Positions 43,757 through 52,645 of a DNA stretch of 64,000 bases are shown here, in pieces (positions within the stretch are counted from its first letter, which is position 1; each line of letters starts with the position of its first letter). Source of the DNA: Rhodobacter aestuarii. GTDB lineage: Bacteria > Pseudomonadota > Alphaproteobacteria > Rhodobacterales > Rhodobacteraceae. A model generated the notes under the pieces. It was not told the origin of the DNA and ran no database searches. It saw only the letters and a program-made list of their open reading frames with translations. The translations under genes were made by a program, and so were the position numbers. Where the stretch lies: contig NZ_FTOG01000003.1 of the NCBI RefSeq assembly GCF_900156655.1, forward strand, positions 186,001-250,000, written 5' to 3'.

Positions 43757-45421
43757 TCAGACGCGTTTCCAGTCGCGCACGTTCCAAGTGTCGATCCGGT
43801 TGTTGACGTTGGGCGCTGGCCCTTCGACATCGTCTTTCCAACCTTTGACCACCGCATATTGGAACATCGGCAGGAACGGCAGGTCTTCGCGCATCACCGC
43901 TTGTTGCTCTTGATAGATTTTGCGGCGCTCTTCGGGCACGAACATCTTCGCCCCCTTGGCAAGCAATTCATCGACCTTTTCGCTTTGATACACGAAGGTA
44001 TTTTGCCCTGCCCCGCCCAGCGCCGGGCTCATCGTCGACATGAAGTAATCCGAGCTATCGGGGTCCGCGCCCGCGAGGCAGTTCAGACCGACGATCACCG
44101 AGTCAAACTGCGATTTCATCCAGTAATCGCCCCACATCACCGCGGGCGGGAAGTTTTTGATCTCCATCGAGACACCGATCTCAAGGAAGGTCTGCTGAAT
44201 GAATTGCTGGGTTTGCTCACGCAGGTGGTTGCCCGCCGTAGTCGAGTTGGTGAAGGCGAGCCGCACCCCGTCTTTTTCGCGGATACCATCGGCGCCGGGC
44301 ACCCAGCCTGCTTCGTCCAGAAGCGCTTTGGCCTTCTCGATCGAGAACTCATGCTTGGGCAGGTCCGGGTTATAGTAGAAGGATTCCTGCGGCATGTAGG
44401 TTTCGGTGGGCGTCGGCACGCCATAATAGAGCGCGTCGATGATCGAGCCTTTGTCGAGCGCCGCATAAAGCGCCTTACGCACCGCGGGATCTTTGAATTG
44501 ATCGCGCATCATATTGAGGCCGAACGATTCAAACGTGCCGGTGCCCGCGACTTTGATCACCTTGCCGTCCAGCCCCTCGGCCTCGGCCAAATGGTCGGGC
44601 GAGATATATTGCAGACCGACCACGTCGATATCGCCCGATTTGAACTGCGTATACATCACGTTCAGGTCGGGAACGTATTTGATGATCAGCGTCTCAAGAT
44701 AGGGACCATCCATGTGATAATCCGGGTTGGCGACCAGTTCGATATGGTCGCCGGCCATGCGCTCTTTCCACTTATAAGCGCCGGTGCCGATGGGCGCGTT
44801 CATGAAGGGGGCGGTGTTTTTGTCTTCAACACCGTCGAACGCGTGTTTCGGGATGATGTAGGTGGAAGCCAGAATGCCCGCCATCGGCGCGAAAGCTTCG
44901 CTCATTTCCCAGGTCAGCTCAGTATCCGAGACCACGGTGATGTTGCGCATGAATTTGTAACCGGTCGAACGGAACGAGCGGAAATCCGGGTCCATCGTCA
45001 GTTCGAGCGAGAATTTCACGTCAGCCGCCGTGAAGGGCGTGCCGTCATGCCATTTGACTCCTTCTTTGAGCTTGATGCGCCAGGTCAGACCGTCTTCCGA
45101 AATCCCGCCATTGGCGACAGTGGGGACTTCGGCCGCAAGGATCGGGAAGAAATTGCCAGCCGGGTCGAAATCAAAGAGCGTATCGAAGATTGCATAATAG
45201 ACGCCTTCATCCACTTCGATATGCGGCATCAGCGGGTTGAACACGGTGGGTTCTTGCGAGCAGGCCAACACCAATTGCCCAGACGGCGCGGCATTGGCGG
45301 CGAAGGCTTGGTCGCGCCCCAAGATCGCGGGGCTCATCACCCCCACAGCACCTGCGGCGCCCAAGAGCATCAACGCCTGACGGCGCGTCGGCCCGGGTTT
45401 CGCGTGTTTTTCGTTGGTCAT
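43757..45421 (-). CDS. Periplasmic peptide/opine-type substrate-binding protein
   Basis: This 554-residue protein is an SBP_bac_5-type binding protein. It has a Tat-like signal, TRRQALMLLGAAGAVGV, ending near FAANA. The segment WRIKLKEGVKWHDGTPFTAADV is diagnostic of the family, followed by PIGTGAYKW. It delivers a peptide, opine or related ligand to the DppBC-like permeases encoded downstream. The ATG at 45421 is the first to give this signal peptide. The ligand is unknown; the adjacent oxidases suggest an amine or amino-acid derivative. Confidence 0.9.
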   Translation of the reverse strand: MTNEKHAKPGPTRRQALMLLGAAGAVGVMSPAILGRDQAFAANAAPSGQLVLACSQEPTVFNPLMPHIEVDEGVYYAIFDTLFDFDPAGNFFPILAAEVPTVANGGISEDGLTWRIKLKEGVKWHDGTPFTAADVKFSLELTMDPDFRSFRSTGYKFMRNITVVSDTELTWEMSEAFAPMAGILASTYIIPKHAFDGVEDKNTAPFMNAPIGTGAYKWKERMAGDHIELVANPDYHMDGPYLETLIIKYVPDLNVMYTQFKSGDIDVVGLQYISPDHLAEAEGLDGKVIKVAGTGTFESFGLNMMRDQFKDPAVRKALYAALDKGSIIDALYYGVPTPTETYMPQESFYYNPDLPKHEFSIEKAKALLDEAGWVPGADGIREKDGVRLAFTNSTTAGNHLREQTQQFIQQTFLEIGVSMEIKNFPPAVMWGDYWMKSQFDSVIVGLNCLAGADPDSSDYFMSTMSPALGGAGQNTFVYQSEKVDELLAKGAKMFVPEERRKIYQEQQAVMREDLPFLPMFQYAVVKGWKDDVEGPAPNVNNRIDTWNVRDWKRV

Positions 45422-45527
45422 GTCCGATACTCCCTGTCGGATGCGCAGGATGGGGAGGGGCGGCAAGCCCGCCTGCGCTTCGGACCCGCCCATTTGGCCA
45501 AACCCGCTAGGCGGGCTTGGTCATTTT

Positions 45528-46859
45528 TTAGAACCCGCTGATGATCTCGATCTTCGTTCCGTCGGTGAAACGGTTGAACGAGAAGGGTTTGGGGTCCACC
45601 ACCGTGGGCTTGCCCGCCACCAATTCAGCCGCGAGCCGCCCTGCGGCGGGGCCAATGCCAAAGCCGTGGCCCGAAAAACCAGTGGCCATGTAGAAACCGG
45701 GGATGCTGTCCACGCCCGAGATCACCGGGATCGCATCGGGGGTGACGTCAATCGCCCCCGCCCAGCGCTGCGCGATTTCCGCCTTTTCAAACACCGGGAA
45801 GGCTTTGCGCAGATTGGCCAGTGCCTTGTCTTGCAACGAGAAAGAGGGTTCTGGGTCGAGCACGCGGCAATATTCAAACGGACTGGCCTGATCGAGTGAC
45901 CAGCGGTTCGGGATACGCACCTCGTCAAAGAACCGTCCGCCGACCCGCAGCATCAAGGACCGCCATTCCGCCCCAAAGGCGGGCAGGAAATCGCGCATGT
46001 AGCGGAAGCTGTCGGGCACGATATCGACGATGTTGCGGAACCCATCGGCAATTGTATAACCGCCGTCCTGGCGTTTGCGGATCGAAAATCCGTTGCTCCA
46101 GATCGCGGCTTCCGGCCCGCCTTCCAGCGGCTTGGTGCGGATCACCGAGTTCTTCACCTTCAACTGCGGCAGCCGCAGCCCAGTGTTGCGGGCAAACAGG
46201 CTTGACCAAGCGCCGCCCGCCAAAACCACCTGTTCACAAGCGATTTCGCCGCGTTCCGTCACCACGCCACAGACCGCCCCCGCCTGCGTTTCGATCCCAC
46301 GTACGGCGCATTCGGTCAGCACATGCGCGCCGCGATCACGGGCGGCTTCTGCAATCGCGGGCGCGGCCCATTGCGGCTCTGCACGACCATCTGCGGCAGT
46401 ATAAAGCGCACCCTTGACCGGAAATTTCGATCCCGGAAATGTTTGCGCAACTTCTTTGGCCGAAAGCATCCGGCTATCAATCTGGTAGTCTTTGAGGTTG
46501 TCGAGCCAGCGTTCATGCTCGGCAAATTCCTTATCGGTGGCGCAAGCGAAAGCGATCCCCGCCCGCTCATAGCCCACGTCGCGCCCAGTACGCTCATTCA
46601 TCCCCGGCCAGATGCGCAGAGCCTCGGCCATCAGCGGAATCTCGCGCGGGTCGCGCCGGGTGATCCGCACCCAACCCCAGTTGCGGCTCGATTGTTCGTG
46701 GCCGATGCCGCCTTTTTCACATAGCGCCACCTTGAACCCGCGTTCGACAAGCTCAAGCGCGGTAGAACAACCGATGATCCCCCCGCCAATCACCACCACG
46801 TCGACTTTTTTCGGCAGGTCGGCATCGCCGTGGAACGGGTTGACATATGGGCCGGGCAT
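45528..46859 (-). CDS. FAD-dependent D-amino-acid/amine oxidoreductase (DAO family), copy 1 of operon
   Basis: This 443-residue flavoprotein has VVVIGGGIIGCSTALELVERGFKVALCEKG, the SSRNWGWVRITRRDPRE motif and the C-terminal ATGFSGHGFGIGPAAGRL. It is clearly a paralogue of the oxidase at the end of the operon, and the two begin alike (MPGP) and share many segments. The ATG at 46859 overlaps the ribosome site GAGGAG located in the end of the SDR gene. It probably feeds aldehyde or keto products to the neighbouring dehydrogenase. Confidence 0.88.
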   Translation of the reverse strand: MPGPYVNPFHGDADLPKKVDVVVIGGGIIGCSTALELVERGFKVALCEKGGIGHEQSSRNWGWVRITRRDPREIPLMAEALRIWPGMNERTGRDVGYERAGIAFACATDKEFAEHERWLDNLKDYQIDSRMLSAKEVAQTFPGSKFPVKGALYTAADGRAEPQWAAPAIAEAARDRGAHVLTECAVRGIETQAGAVCGVVTERGEIACEQVVLAGGAWSSLFARNTGLRLPQLKVKNSVIRTKPLEGGPEAAIWSNGFSIRKRQDGGYTIADGFRNIVDIVPDSFRYMRDFLPAFGAEWRSLMLRVGGRFFDEVRIPNRWSLDQASPFEYCRVLDPEPSFSLQDKALANLRKAFPVFEKAEIAQRWAGAIDVTPDAIPVISGVDSIPGFYMATGFSGHGFGIGPAAGRLAAELVAGKPTVVDPKPFSFNRFTDGTKIEIISGF

Positions 46860-46860
46860 C

Positions 46861-47571
46861 TCAGAAGGACTCCTCAAGTTGACAATTCACGCAAAACTCA
46901 GCGACGCTTGCCTCATTGGGCAGGTCGATCAGCATTTCGATGATGCGCGCGAGATCTTCGGGCTGGGTCATCGCCGCAGCGGCGCGGTCGCTCAGCCCCA
47001 GCCCCATATCGGTGGCCACAAAGCCGGGGCAGACGGCGGTGGCGCGAATGCCATCTTCAAACCCTGTGTGGCGCAGCGCATGGGCAAGCCCGACCGCCGC
47101 GAATTTGGTCATGGCATAAGCGCCCGAACGCGCGCCTTTCACCCGTTTGCCCGAAAGCGAAGCCAGAACAATCACCCGACCGCGTCCATATGATTTAAGC
47201 CCGTCCCAGCAAGCCTTGGCGAGCCGCTGCGGCGCTTGCACGTTGATCGCCAACATGTCTGCCATCTCTGGGTCGGAAATCTCGATCACGTTTTTGGGCA
47301 CCATCACCCCGGCATTGGCGATCACCGCATCAATCCGACCAAAACAGCTTTGCGCGGCCTCTGCCCAATTGGTGGCGGCCTCCGGACTGCGCGCATCATA
47401 GCTGAAAAGGTGGACTCGCTCTGGCGCCGCCTGCGCCCAATCCGGAAGCACGGGCGCGCGCATTCCGAGCGACACGCCCCAACCCGCTTCAAACAGGCGC
47501 TTTGCAATCGCGGCACCAATGCCACGGCTTGCCCCGGAAATCAGCGCGACACGCGCATCGGTCAACTGCAT
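46861..47571 (-). CDS. Short-chain dehydrogenase/reductase
   Basis: The 236-residue product has the NAD(P)-binding motif SGASRGIGAAIA, the structural motif NAGVM, and the catalytic YxxxK in SGAYAMTKFAAVG with an upstream serine (LASLSGKR). It is a classical SDR of normal length. It overlaps the MarR-type gene by ten bases and is followed at once by an oxidase gene. It may reduce or oxidise a product of the amine catabolic pathway; the substrate is unknown. Confidence 0.9.
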   Translation of the reverse strand: MQLTDARVALISGASRGIGAAIAKRLFEAGWGVSLGMRAPVLPDWAQAAPERVHLFSYDARSPEAATNWAEAAQSCFGRIDAVIANAGVMVPKNVIEISDPEMADMLAINVQAPQRLAKACWDGLKSYGRGRVIVLASLSGKRVKGARSGAYAMTKFAAVGLAHALRHTGFEDGIRATAVCPGFVATDMGLGLSDRAAAAMTQPEDLARIIEMLIDLPNEASVAEFCVNCQLEESF

Positions 47572-48089
47572 TTCGTCCTCATGTTCAGGTAAGCGCGCTT
47601 GAGCATGCGCATGAATTGGGCGCGATCTTCGGGGGCGATGAAGTCGAAGAATTCCTCTTCTTGCGCGCGGATGATCGCGCGCACTTCCTGCGCCAACGCC
47701 TGCCCTTTTTCGGTGATGAAGAGCGATTGCGCACGCTGATCGGCCGGGTCTTCCTCGCGCCGGATCAGCCCAGCAGCGACCATGCCTTCAATGATCCGTC
47801 CCGTGGCGGGTCGGTCGCGCATCAACACCTCAGCAATTTGCGATGGTCGGATGCCGGGATAATCATCCACCAGCAAGATCGCGGTGATCTTGCCCTTGCC
47901 GCGGGCAATTTCCAGATGCGCCATCCGAGCATCCAGATCACGCGAAACGACGCTATCTAGGCTCCGAATATACCAGCTGAACGCCCCTTCCAGAACGTCG
48001 ATTTGCAGCCCCCCGATGGTGACCTTGAGGTCATCTTCCACTGCGTTTTCAGGCAGGCTCGTCATTGCAGAGTTGTCATCCGTATTCAT
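47562..48089 (-). CDS. MarR-family transcriptional regulator
   Basis: This 175-residue protein has a winged helix with the family's DPADQRAQSLFITEKGQAL wing segment and the helix IRPSQIAEVLMRDRPATGRIIEGMVAAGLI. It is the first gene of the minus-strand operon of SDR, oxidases and importer, so it is probably their regulator. A near-perfect palindrome lies 56 bases upstream of its start and could be its operator. MarR proteins usually respond to small ligands, here perhaps the transported compound. Confidence 0.9.
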   Translation of the reverse strand: MNTDDNSAMTSLPENAVEDDLKVTIGGLQIDVLEGAFSWYIRSLDSVVSRDLDARMAHLEIARGKGKITAILLVDDYPGIRPSQIAEVLMRDRPATGRIIEGMVAAGLIRREEDPADQRAQSLFITEKGQALAQEVRAIIRAQEEEFFDFIAPEDRAQFMRMLKRAYLNMRTKCS

Positions 48090-48144
48090 TGGTCACCTCA
48101 TCTTTTGGCGCTAACGGCAGCGCCACAATAAGTAAGTTGCATTT

Positions 48145-48163
48145 CACAACCAAAGTGGTTGTG
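48145..48163. promoter_or_regulatory. Palindrome upstream of the MarR gene, candidate operator
   Basis: CACAACCA-AAG-TGGTTGTG is a perfect 8-bp inverted repeat in an AT-rich interval. MarR proteins bind palindromes of this size, and the position fits autoregulation and control of the whole operon. Assignment to this regulator is inference. Confidence 0.55.
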
Positions 48164-48234
48164 TTTTACAATTACTGCACAAAAGTTTCGCATTTCTCGG
48201 CGCAAATGGGTCGGCATGCGTCGCTTTGTGACAA

Positions 48235-48262
48235 AAGAAAAAGGACGGCCGGAGCCGTCCTT
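48235..48262 (-). terminator. Intrinsic terminator after the double ABC ATPase gene
   Basis: A perfect 9-bp stem AAGGACGGC/GCCGTCCTT with a four-base loop is followed on the minus strand by a T-rich tract (TTTCTTTTG). It is 22 bases beyond the ATPase stop, so the ATPase is transcribed separately from the MarR operon. Confidence 0.85.
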
Positions 48263-48284
48263 GGAAAATCGGAGCCGCGCCACC

Positions 48285-49910
48285 TTAGGCAGCCTTGGCA
48301 CCGGGAATCGCGGCAACAAGCGAGCGGGTATAATCGTGCTCTGGCGCATGAAAGATGCGCGACGGCGGACCGTATTCGACCATTTTGCCACGATGCATCA
48401 CCAAAATCTCGTCGCTGATTTGGCTCGCCACGCGCAGATCATGCGTAATGAAGATCATCGCCAGCTTCCGCTCTTTGCGGATTCGGTCCAAAAGTTCCAG
48501 CACTTGCGCCTGTATCGACACATCAAGCGCCGAAACCGCTTCATCGGCCACGATCACCTCAGGGTCGAACATCAGTGCCCGGGCAATACCCACACGCTGT
48601 CGTTGTCCGCCACTAAATTCATGCGGATAGCGATCATAGGCAGAGGCATCGAGCCCAACCTGCTCCAGCAGGTCTTCCGCCTTGGCGCGTGCATCGGCAT
48701 GGGTGAGCAAACTATGCGCGACCGGCCCGACCGTCAGCGCCTGACCGATGGTGAAACGCGGGTTGAGCGAGGCGAAAGGATCTTGGAAGATCATCTGGAT
48801 GCGAGCGCGCAACGGGCGGAATTCTTCTTCCGTCATCTTCGCGACATCCTCACCCTGAAAACGGATCTCTCCCCCATCGGCCTCGATCAACTTCATCAGC
48901 ACTTTACCCATTGAGGATTTCCCCGAGCCGGATTCCCCAACGATGCCGAGCGTTTCGCCCTTGTGCAGATCAAAGCTGATGCCGTTGACGGCATGCACCT
49001 CGCGCATCCGGCCCAGAAAGCCGCTGCGCGTCCGGTAGGTCTTTTGCAGATCCTTGACCTGCATCACCACATATTTCGCGGTCTCGCGGGCACGATCTTC
49101 TTCGCGCAAAGAGGGCACGGCCGCGATCAGTTTTTGCGTATATGGATGTTCGGGGGCATTCAGCACCTGCTGCGCGGTGCCCTGTTCGACCATGCGCCCC
49201 TTTTCCATTACGATCACCCGATCCGCGATCTCGGCCACGACGCCAAAATCGTGGGTGATGAACATCACGCTCATGCCCTTGCGCTGCTGAATGCGCCGGA
49301 TCAGATCAAGGATTTGCGCCTGCGTTGTCACGTCAAGCGCAGTGGTCGGCTCATCCGCAATCAAGATGTCGGGGTCAAGCGCCAATGCCATGGCGATCAT
49401 CACCCGCTGGCGCTGCCCACCGGAAAGCCGGAACGGGTATTGATGCTGGATCAGCGTGGGTTCGGGCAAGCCCACCTCCGTAAGCATCTCAAGCACCTTT
49501 GCCGCACGACTTTCGACAGTGCCGATCGCATGGGCGTCCAGTACTTCGCGGATCTGATCGCCCACCGTCATTAGCGGATTGAGCGCCGAAAGCGGGTCTT
49601 GGAAGATAATCGAGACGGCGCGTCCGCGCAGTTTGCGCAACTCCGATTCCGGCAGCCCTAAAAGCTGGCGCCCACGAAACGCGATTTGCCCGTCGGTGAC
49701 ACGCATCACATCTGGCAGCAAGCCCATCACCGTATTGGCGGTGACAGATTTCCCGGACCCGGATTCGCCAATGATGCAAAGGATTTCGCTTGGCTGCAGG
49801 TCGAAACTTACGTTTTCGACCGCAAAGGGGCGATCAAGATTTCCGGGCAGCGCAACAGTCAGATCGCGCACGGAAAGGACCGGCGTAGCGCCGGGGGAGG
49901 TGATGGTCAT
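48285..49910 (-). CDS. Fused double ATPase of Dpp/Gsi-type ABC importer
   Basis: This 541-residue protein joins DppD- and DppF-like ATPases in one chain. The first half has Walker [17 protein letters not shown] and signature [12 protein letters not shown]; the second has [14 protein letters not shown] and [15 protein letters not shown]. Both Walker B motifs ([18 protein letters not shown]) are present. It would drive the DppBC-like permeases encoded in the next operon, which has no other ATPase. The ATG at 49910 is the first that fits the family; longer in-frame starts reach into the non-coding interval. It has its own terminator. Confidence 0.92.
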   Translation of the reverse strand: MTITSPGATPVLSVRDLTVALPGNLDRPFAVENVSFDLQPSEILCIIGESGSGKSVTANTVMGLLPDVMRVTDGQIAFRGRQLLGLPESELRKLRGRAVSIIFQDPLSALNPLMTVGDQIREVLDAHAIGTVESRAAKVLEMLTEVGLPEPTLIQHQYPFRLSGGQRQRVMIAMALALDPDILIADEPTTALDVTTQAQILDLIRRIQQRKGMSVMFITHDFGVVAEIADRVIVMEKGRMVEQGTAQQVLNAPEHPYTQKLIAAVPSLREEDRARETAKYVVMQVKDLQKTYRTRSGFLGRMREVHAVNGISFDLHKGETLGIVGESGSGKSSMGKVLMKLIEADGGEIRFQGEDVAKMTEEEFRPLRARIQMIFQDPFASLNPRFTIGQALTVGPVAHSLLTHADARAKAEDLLEQVGLDASAYDRYPHEFSGGQRQRVGIARALMFDPEVIVADEAVSALDVSIQAQVLELLDRIRKERKLAMIFITHDLRVASQISDEILVMHRGKMVEYGPPSRIFHAPEHDYTRSLVAAIPGAKAA

Positions 49911-50314
49911 AGATATCTCGTCGTTTATGGTTTTTGTTACCCGACCAGAAGGCCATGACGAAGGACAGAGAGGCAAAGCTGCTCCGCGCTTTACCCGCCT
50001 GAAAGGGCCAAAGAAGATCACATTGGCGCATTACGGTGATGATTTAAGCGCTAATGTTCATGAATTGGGCATCCATAAGCCAAGCGACGCGAATGAAGTC
50101 CAAATCGCGAAGCACACTTATGGCAGCAATCATATTGGGGCGGGCGACGCTTTGCTGGATACCGCTAAAGTCCTTCAGCGAAGCGTAAATGAAGGACTGC
50201 CCTCTTCCCCTGCCGAGCCCTTACATTTTGCGCAAATATCCTTGGGGCTGAATGATGTAAAAAGGGAGGCAAACAGCCCCCCTTCTCGGTTTCTCATATA
50301 GAAAATGCGTTCGC
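49911..50314. other. Non-coding interval between the ABC ATPase and potC
   Basis: These 404 bases are richer in A and T than the flanking genes, and no plausible gene was found. The interval should contain the promoter of the ATPase gene on the minus strand and, at its right end, the potC terminator. It also has a 9-bp inverted repeat AGTCCTTCA/TGAAGGACT with a 12-base loop at 50169-50198. A small RNA or operator is possible but not shown. Confidence 0.5.
50259..50284 (-). terminator. Intrinsic terminator after potC
   Basis: On the minus strand, AAGGGGGGC pairs with GCCTCCCTT (one mismatch) around a TGTTT loop and runs into TTTTT. It lies 31 bases beyond the potC stop and ends the pot operon. 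Confidence 0.82.
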
Positions 50315-51265
50315 TTAGCTCGGCGACATGCCGCGCAGGCGTTCCGAGCGGCGGCGCAGAAGTTCCACCACGGTGAGCAGCGATACGGACAAGATCACTA
50401 GCAACGTGGCCACCGCCAAGATCGCCGGGCTGATTTGTTCGCGGATGCCGTTCCACATTTGCCGCGGGATCGTTTGCTGGGTGTGGTCCGCGATGAAGAG
50501 CACGGCCACCACCTCGTCAAACGAGGTCACAAAGGCGAAAAGCCCACCCGAGATCACGCCGGGCATGATCAGCGGCATTTGCACTTTGAAAAACGCTGTG
50601 CGCGGGTTGGCCCCAAGCGAGGCGGCTGCCCGTACCAGCGATTGGTCAAAGCCCGACAGCGTCGCCGTTACCGTGATGATCACGAAGGGAATCCCCAGCG
50701 CGGCGTGGGCAAGAATGATGCCCGCATAAGTGCCCGCAAGGCGGCCCCATTCGAACCCATCGGACCCGACCGTCGGCACCCATTTGCCCGAGTAGAAGAA
50801 GAACATCCCCGTCGCCGAGATGATGATCGGCACGATCATCGGCGAAATCAGCACGGCGGTGATCTGCTTGCGGAAGGGCATTTCCGGGCGGGTCAGGCCA
50901 AGGGCGGCGATGGTGCCCAGACCGGCAGCCAAGATCGTCGCAAAGACACCGATGATCACCGAGTTTTTGGCGGCCTGCATCCAAGCGGCATGTTGCCAGA
51001 AATCGATCCAGAACGACATGTCACGCGGCGCATCCGGGTTGACCATGCCAAACGTGATCAGCTTGTCATACCAGCGGATCGAATAGCCCTCGGGATCGAA
51101 GGCAATCATCTTGTCGGTGAAGGTGAAATAGGGCTCGGCGTTGAAGCTCAGCGGGATGATCACGATGATCGGCGCGATCAGGAAAATGAAGATCCCTGCG
51201 CAAAGCACGATGTAGGTGTAGTGCCAGAGCTTTTCGAGCGGGCTTGCATAGACGGGAAGTGCCAT
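50315..51265 (-). CDS. potC: PotC-like permease of polyamine-type ABC importer
   Basis: This 316-residue permease has about six hydrophobic spans and the coupling loop VRAAASLGANPRTAFFKVQMPLI, typical of PotC/PotI-type subunits. The region between the first two spans is longer than usual and probably periplasmic. It forms the channel with the PotB-like subunit encoded 13 bases upstream. Polyamine transport is inferred from the PotABCD-type set; related importers can carry other cationic or small carboxylic substrates. Confidence 0.87.
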   Translation of the reverse strand: MALPVYASPLEKLWHYTYIVLCAGIFIFLIAPIIVIIPLSFNAEPYFTFTDKMIAFDPEGYSIRWYDKLITFGMVNPDAPRDMSFWIDFWQHAAWMQAAKNSVIIGVFATILAAGLGTIAALGLTRPEMPFRKQITAVLISPMIVPIIISATGMFFFYSGKWVPTVGSDGFEWGRLAGTYAGIILAHAALGIPFVIITVTATLSGFDQSLVRAAASLGANPRTAFFKVQMPLIMPGVISGGLFAFVTSFDEVVAVLFIADHTQQTIPRQMWNGIREQISPAILAVATLLVILSVSLLTVVELLRRRSERLRGMSPS

Positions 51266-51278
51266 AGGTGTCGTCCTC

Positions 51279-52544
51279 TCAGCCGAGCTTCATCTTGTCG
51301 ATGCCGACGAGCTTGTCGTAGATCCAGAAGAAGATCAGCACGACAGCCAGCAATTGCGCGGCAAGGGCGGCCGCGAGCGACCAGTTGAGCGATTTTTGCA
51401 TGTGGAAAGCGATCATGTTGGAGATCATCTGACCGTCTGCGCCACCGACCAAGGCCGGGGTGATGTAGTAGCCCATCGCGAGGATGAAGACCAAAAGCCC
51501 CCCTGCCCCGATGCCGGGCAGCGTTTGCGGCAAGTAAACCCGGCGGAACGCGGTCCAAGAGGTCGCCCCAAGCGAGCGCGCCGCACGCACATAGCTCGGC
51601 GGGATCGTTTTCATCACCGAGTAAAGCGGCAAAATCGTGAAGGGCAGCAAGATATGCGTCATTGCGATGATCGTGCCCATCTCGTTGTAGATCATCTGAA
51701 TCCGGCCCTCGTCATCGACGATACCAAGCCAAACGAAGATATCGTTGAGCACCCCTTGGCTTTGCAGCAGAACCATCCACGAGGTGGTCCGCACCAGAAG
51801 CGAGGTCCAGAAGGGCAGCAGCACCAAGATCATCAAAAGCATGGCTTTGCGCATCGGCAGGGTGGCGAGCAAATGCGCGATCGGGAAGCCCAAGAGCAAG
51901 CACAGCGCGGTGATCTCGATCGACAGCACCAAGGTGCGGAACATCAGCTTTTTATAGATCGCCTGACCTTCGTCCACGGCGGTGATCGCACCGCTTTCAT
52001 CGCGGGTCAGGTCGTTCGCCGCAAGGTAGAAGTCAATCGTGAACGGGTTCGAGGCGGAGCGCATCGCACGCCAGACATTCGGGTCGCCCCAATCCTTGTC
52101 GGCATCAATGAAGGCCTCTTTATAGGGCGGCTCCATCTTTGCGGCTTTGCGCGCGCCACCTGTGAACAGCGAACGCGTGCCCGAAATGTCATAGTTGATC
52201 CGCGTGCCGGCCTCGCCTGCGGTTTTCTGCTCGCGCATCAAGATCAGGTCCGAATGAAGCGCGGCATAAGCGCTTTCGTCGATCTCGGCACCTTTCGGAT
52301 GCTCTTTGAACCACTGCACCAAGGCCGGTGCGTTTTTCGAAAAGCCATCGTTATAGACGGATTTGAACAGCATCTGGCCAATCGGCACGATGAAGCTGAT
52401 CGTGATGAACAGAAAGAGCGGCGCAACGAGCATGAAGGCGCGGCGGCGTCGCACAGCCAGCGAAGCAGCAAGCGCGGCCTTGAGCGGGCGGCCATCGGCC
52501 GTCGTCAATGGGCCGGTTGAAATATCAGTAGTTGCGTCGGTCAT
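51279..52544 (-). CDS. potB: PotB-like permease with enlarged periplasmic region
   Basis: At 421 residues this PotB-like permease is longer than the usual 280-320. The extra length is a polar region of about 140 residues after the first membrane span (NDGFSKNAPALVQWF through EGQAIYKK), likely periplasmic. The remaining spans and the coupling loop VRAARSLGATSWTAFRRVYLPQ are normal. It follows a strong stem-loop downstream of the binding-protein gene. The insertion could help receive the loaded binding protein. Confidence 0.87.
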   Translation of the reverse strand: MTDATTDISTGPLTTADGRPLKAALAASLAVRRRRAFMLVAPLFLFITISFIVPIGQMLFKSVYNDGFSKNAPALVQWFKEHPKGAEIDESAYAALHSDLILMREQKTAGEAGTRINYDISGTRSLFTGGARKAAKMEPPYKEAFIDADKDWGDPNVWRAMRSASNPFTIDFYLAANDLTRDESGAITAVDEGQAIYKKLMFRTLVLSIEITALCLLLGFPIAHLLATLPMRKAMLLMILVLLPFWTSLLVRTTSWMVLLQSQGVLNDIFVWLGIVDDEGRIQMIYNEMGTIIAMTHILLPFTILPLYSVMKTIPPSYVRAARSLGATSWTAFRRVYLPQTLPGIGAGGLLVFILAMGYYITPALVGGADGQMISNMIAFHMQKSLNWSLAAALAAQLLAVVLIFFWIYDKLVGIDKMKLG

Positions 52545-52608
52545 TCGGTTCCCCGGTCATGAGCGGTCACACCACCGCGGGGGAGCGGCGGGAAGGGAGG
52601 AGGAAGGT

Positions 52609-52630
52609 CGGGCGGGGAAACCCCCGCCCG
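52609..52630 (-). other. Stem-loop between potD-like and potB-like genes
   Basis: CGGGCGGGG pairs with CCCCGCCCG around an AAAC loop (9-bp GC stem). There is no T-run after it on the minus strand, so it probably stabilises the 3' end of the binding-protein message within the operon. Confidence 0.7.
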
Positions 52631-52645
52631 GATAGCTTCAGCGGA

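Noticed and set aside
50093-50188. A 31-codon open frame in the gap before potC.
   Set aside because: It has no ribosome site and no recognisable sequence; such frames are expected by chance.
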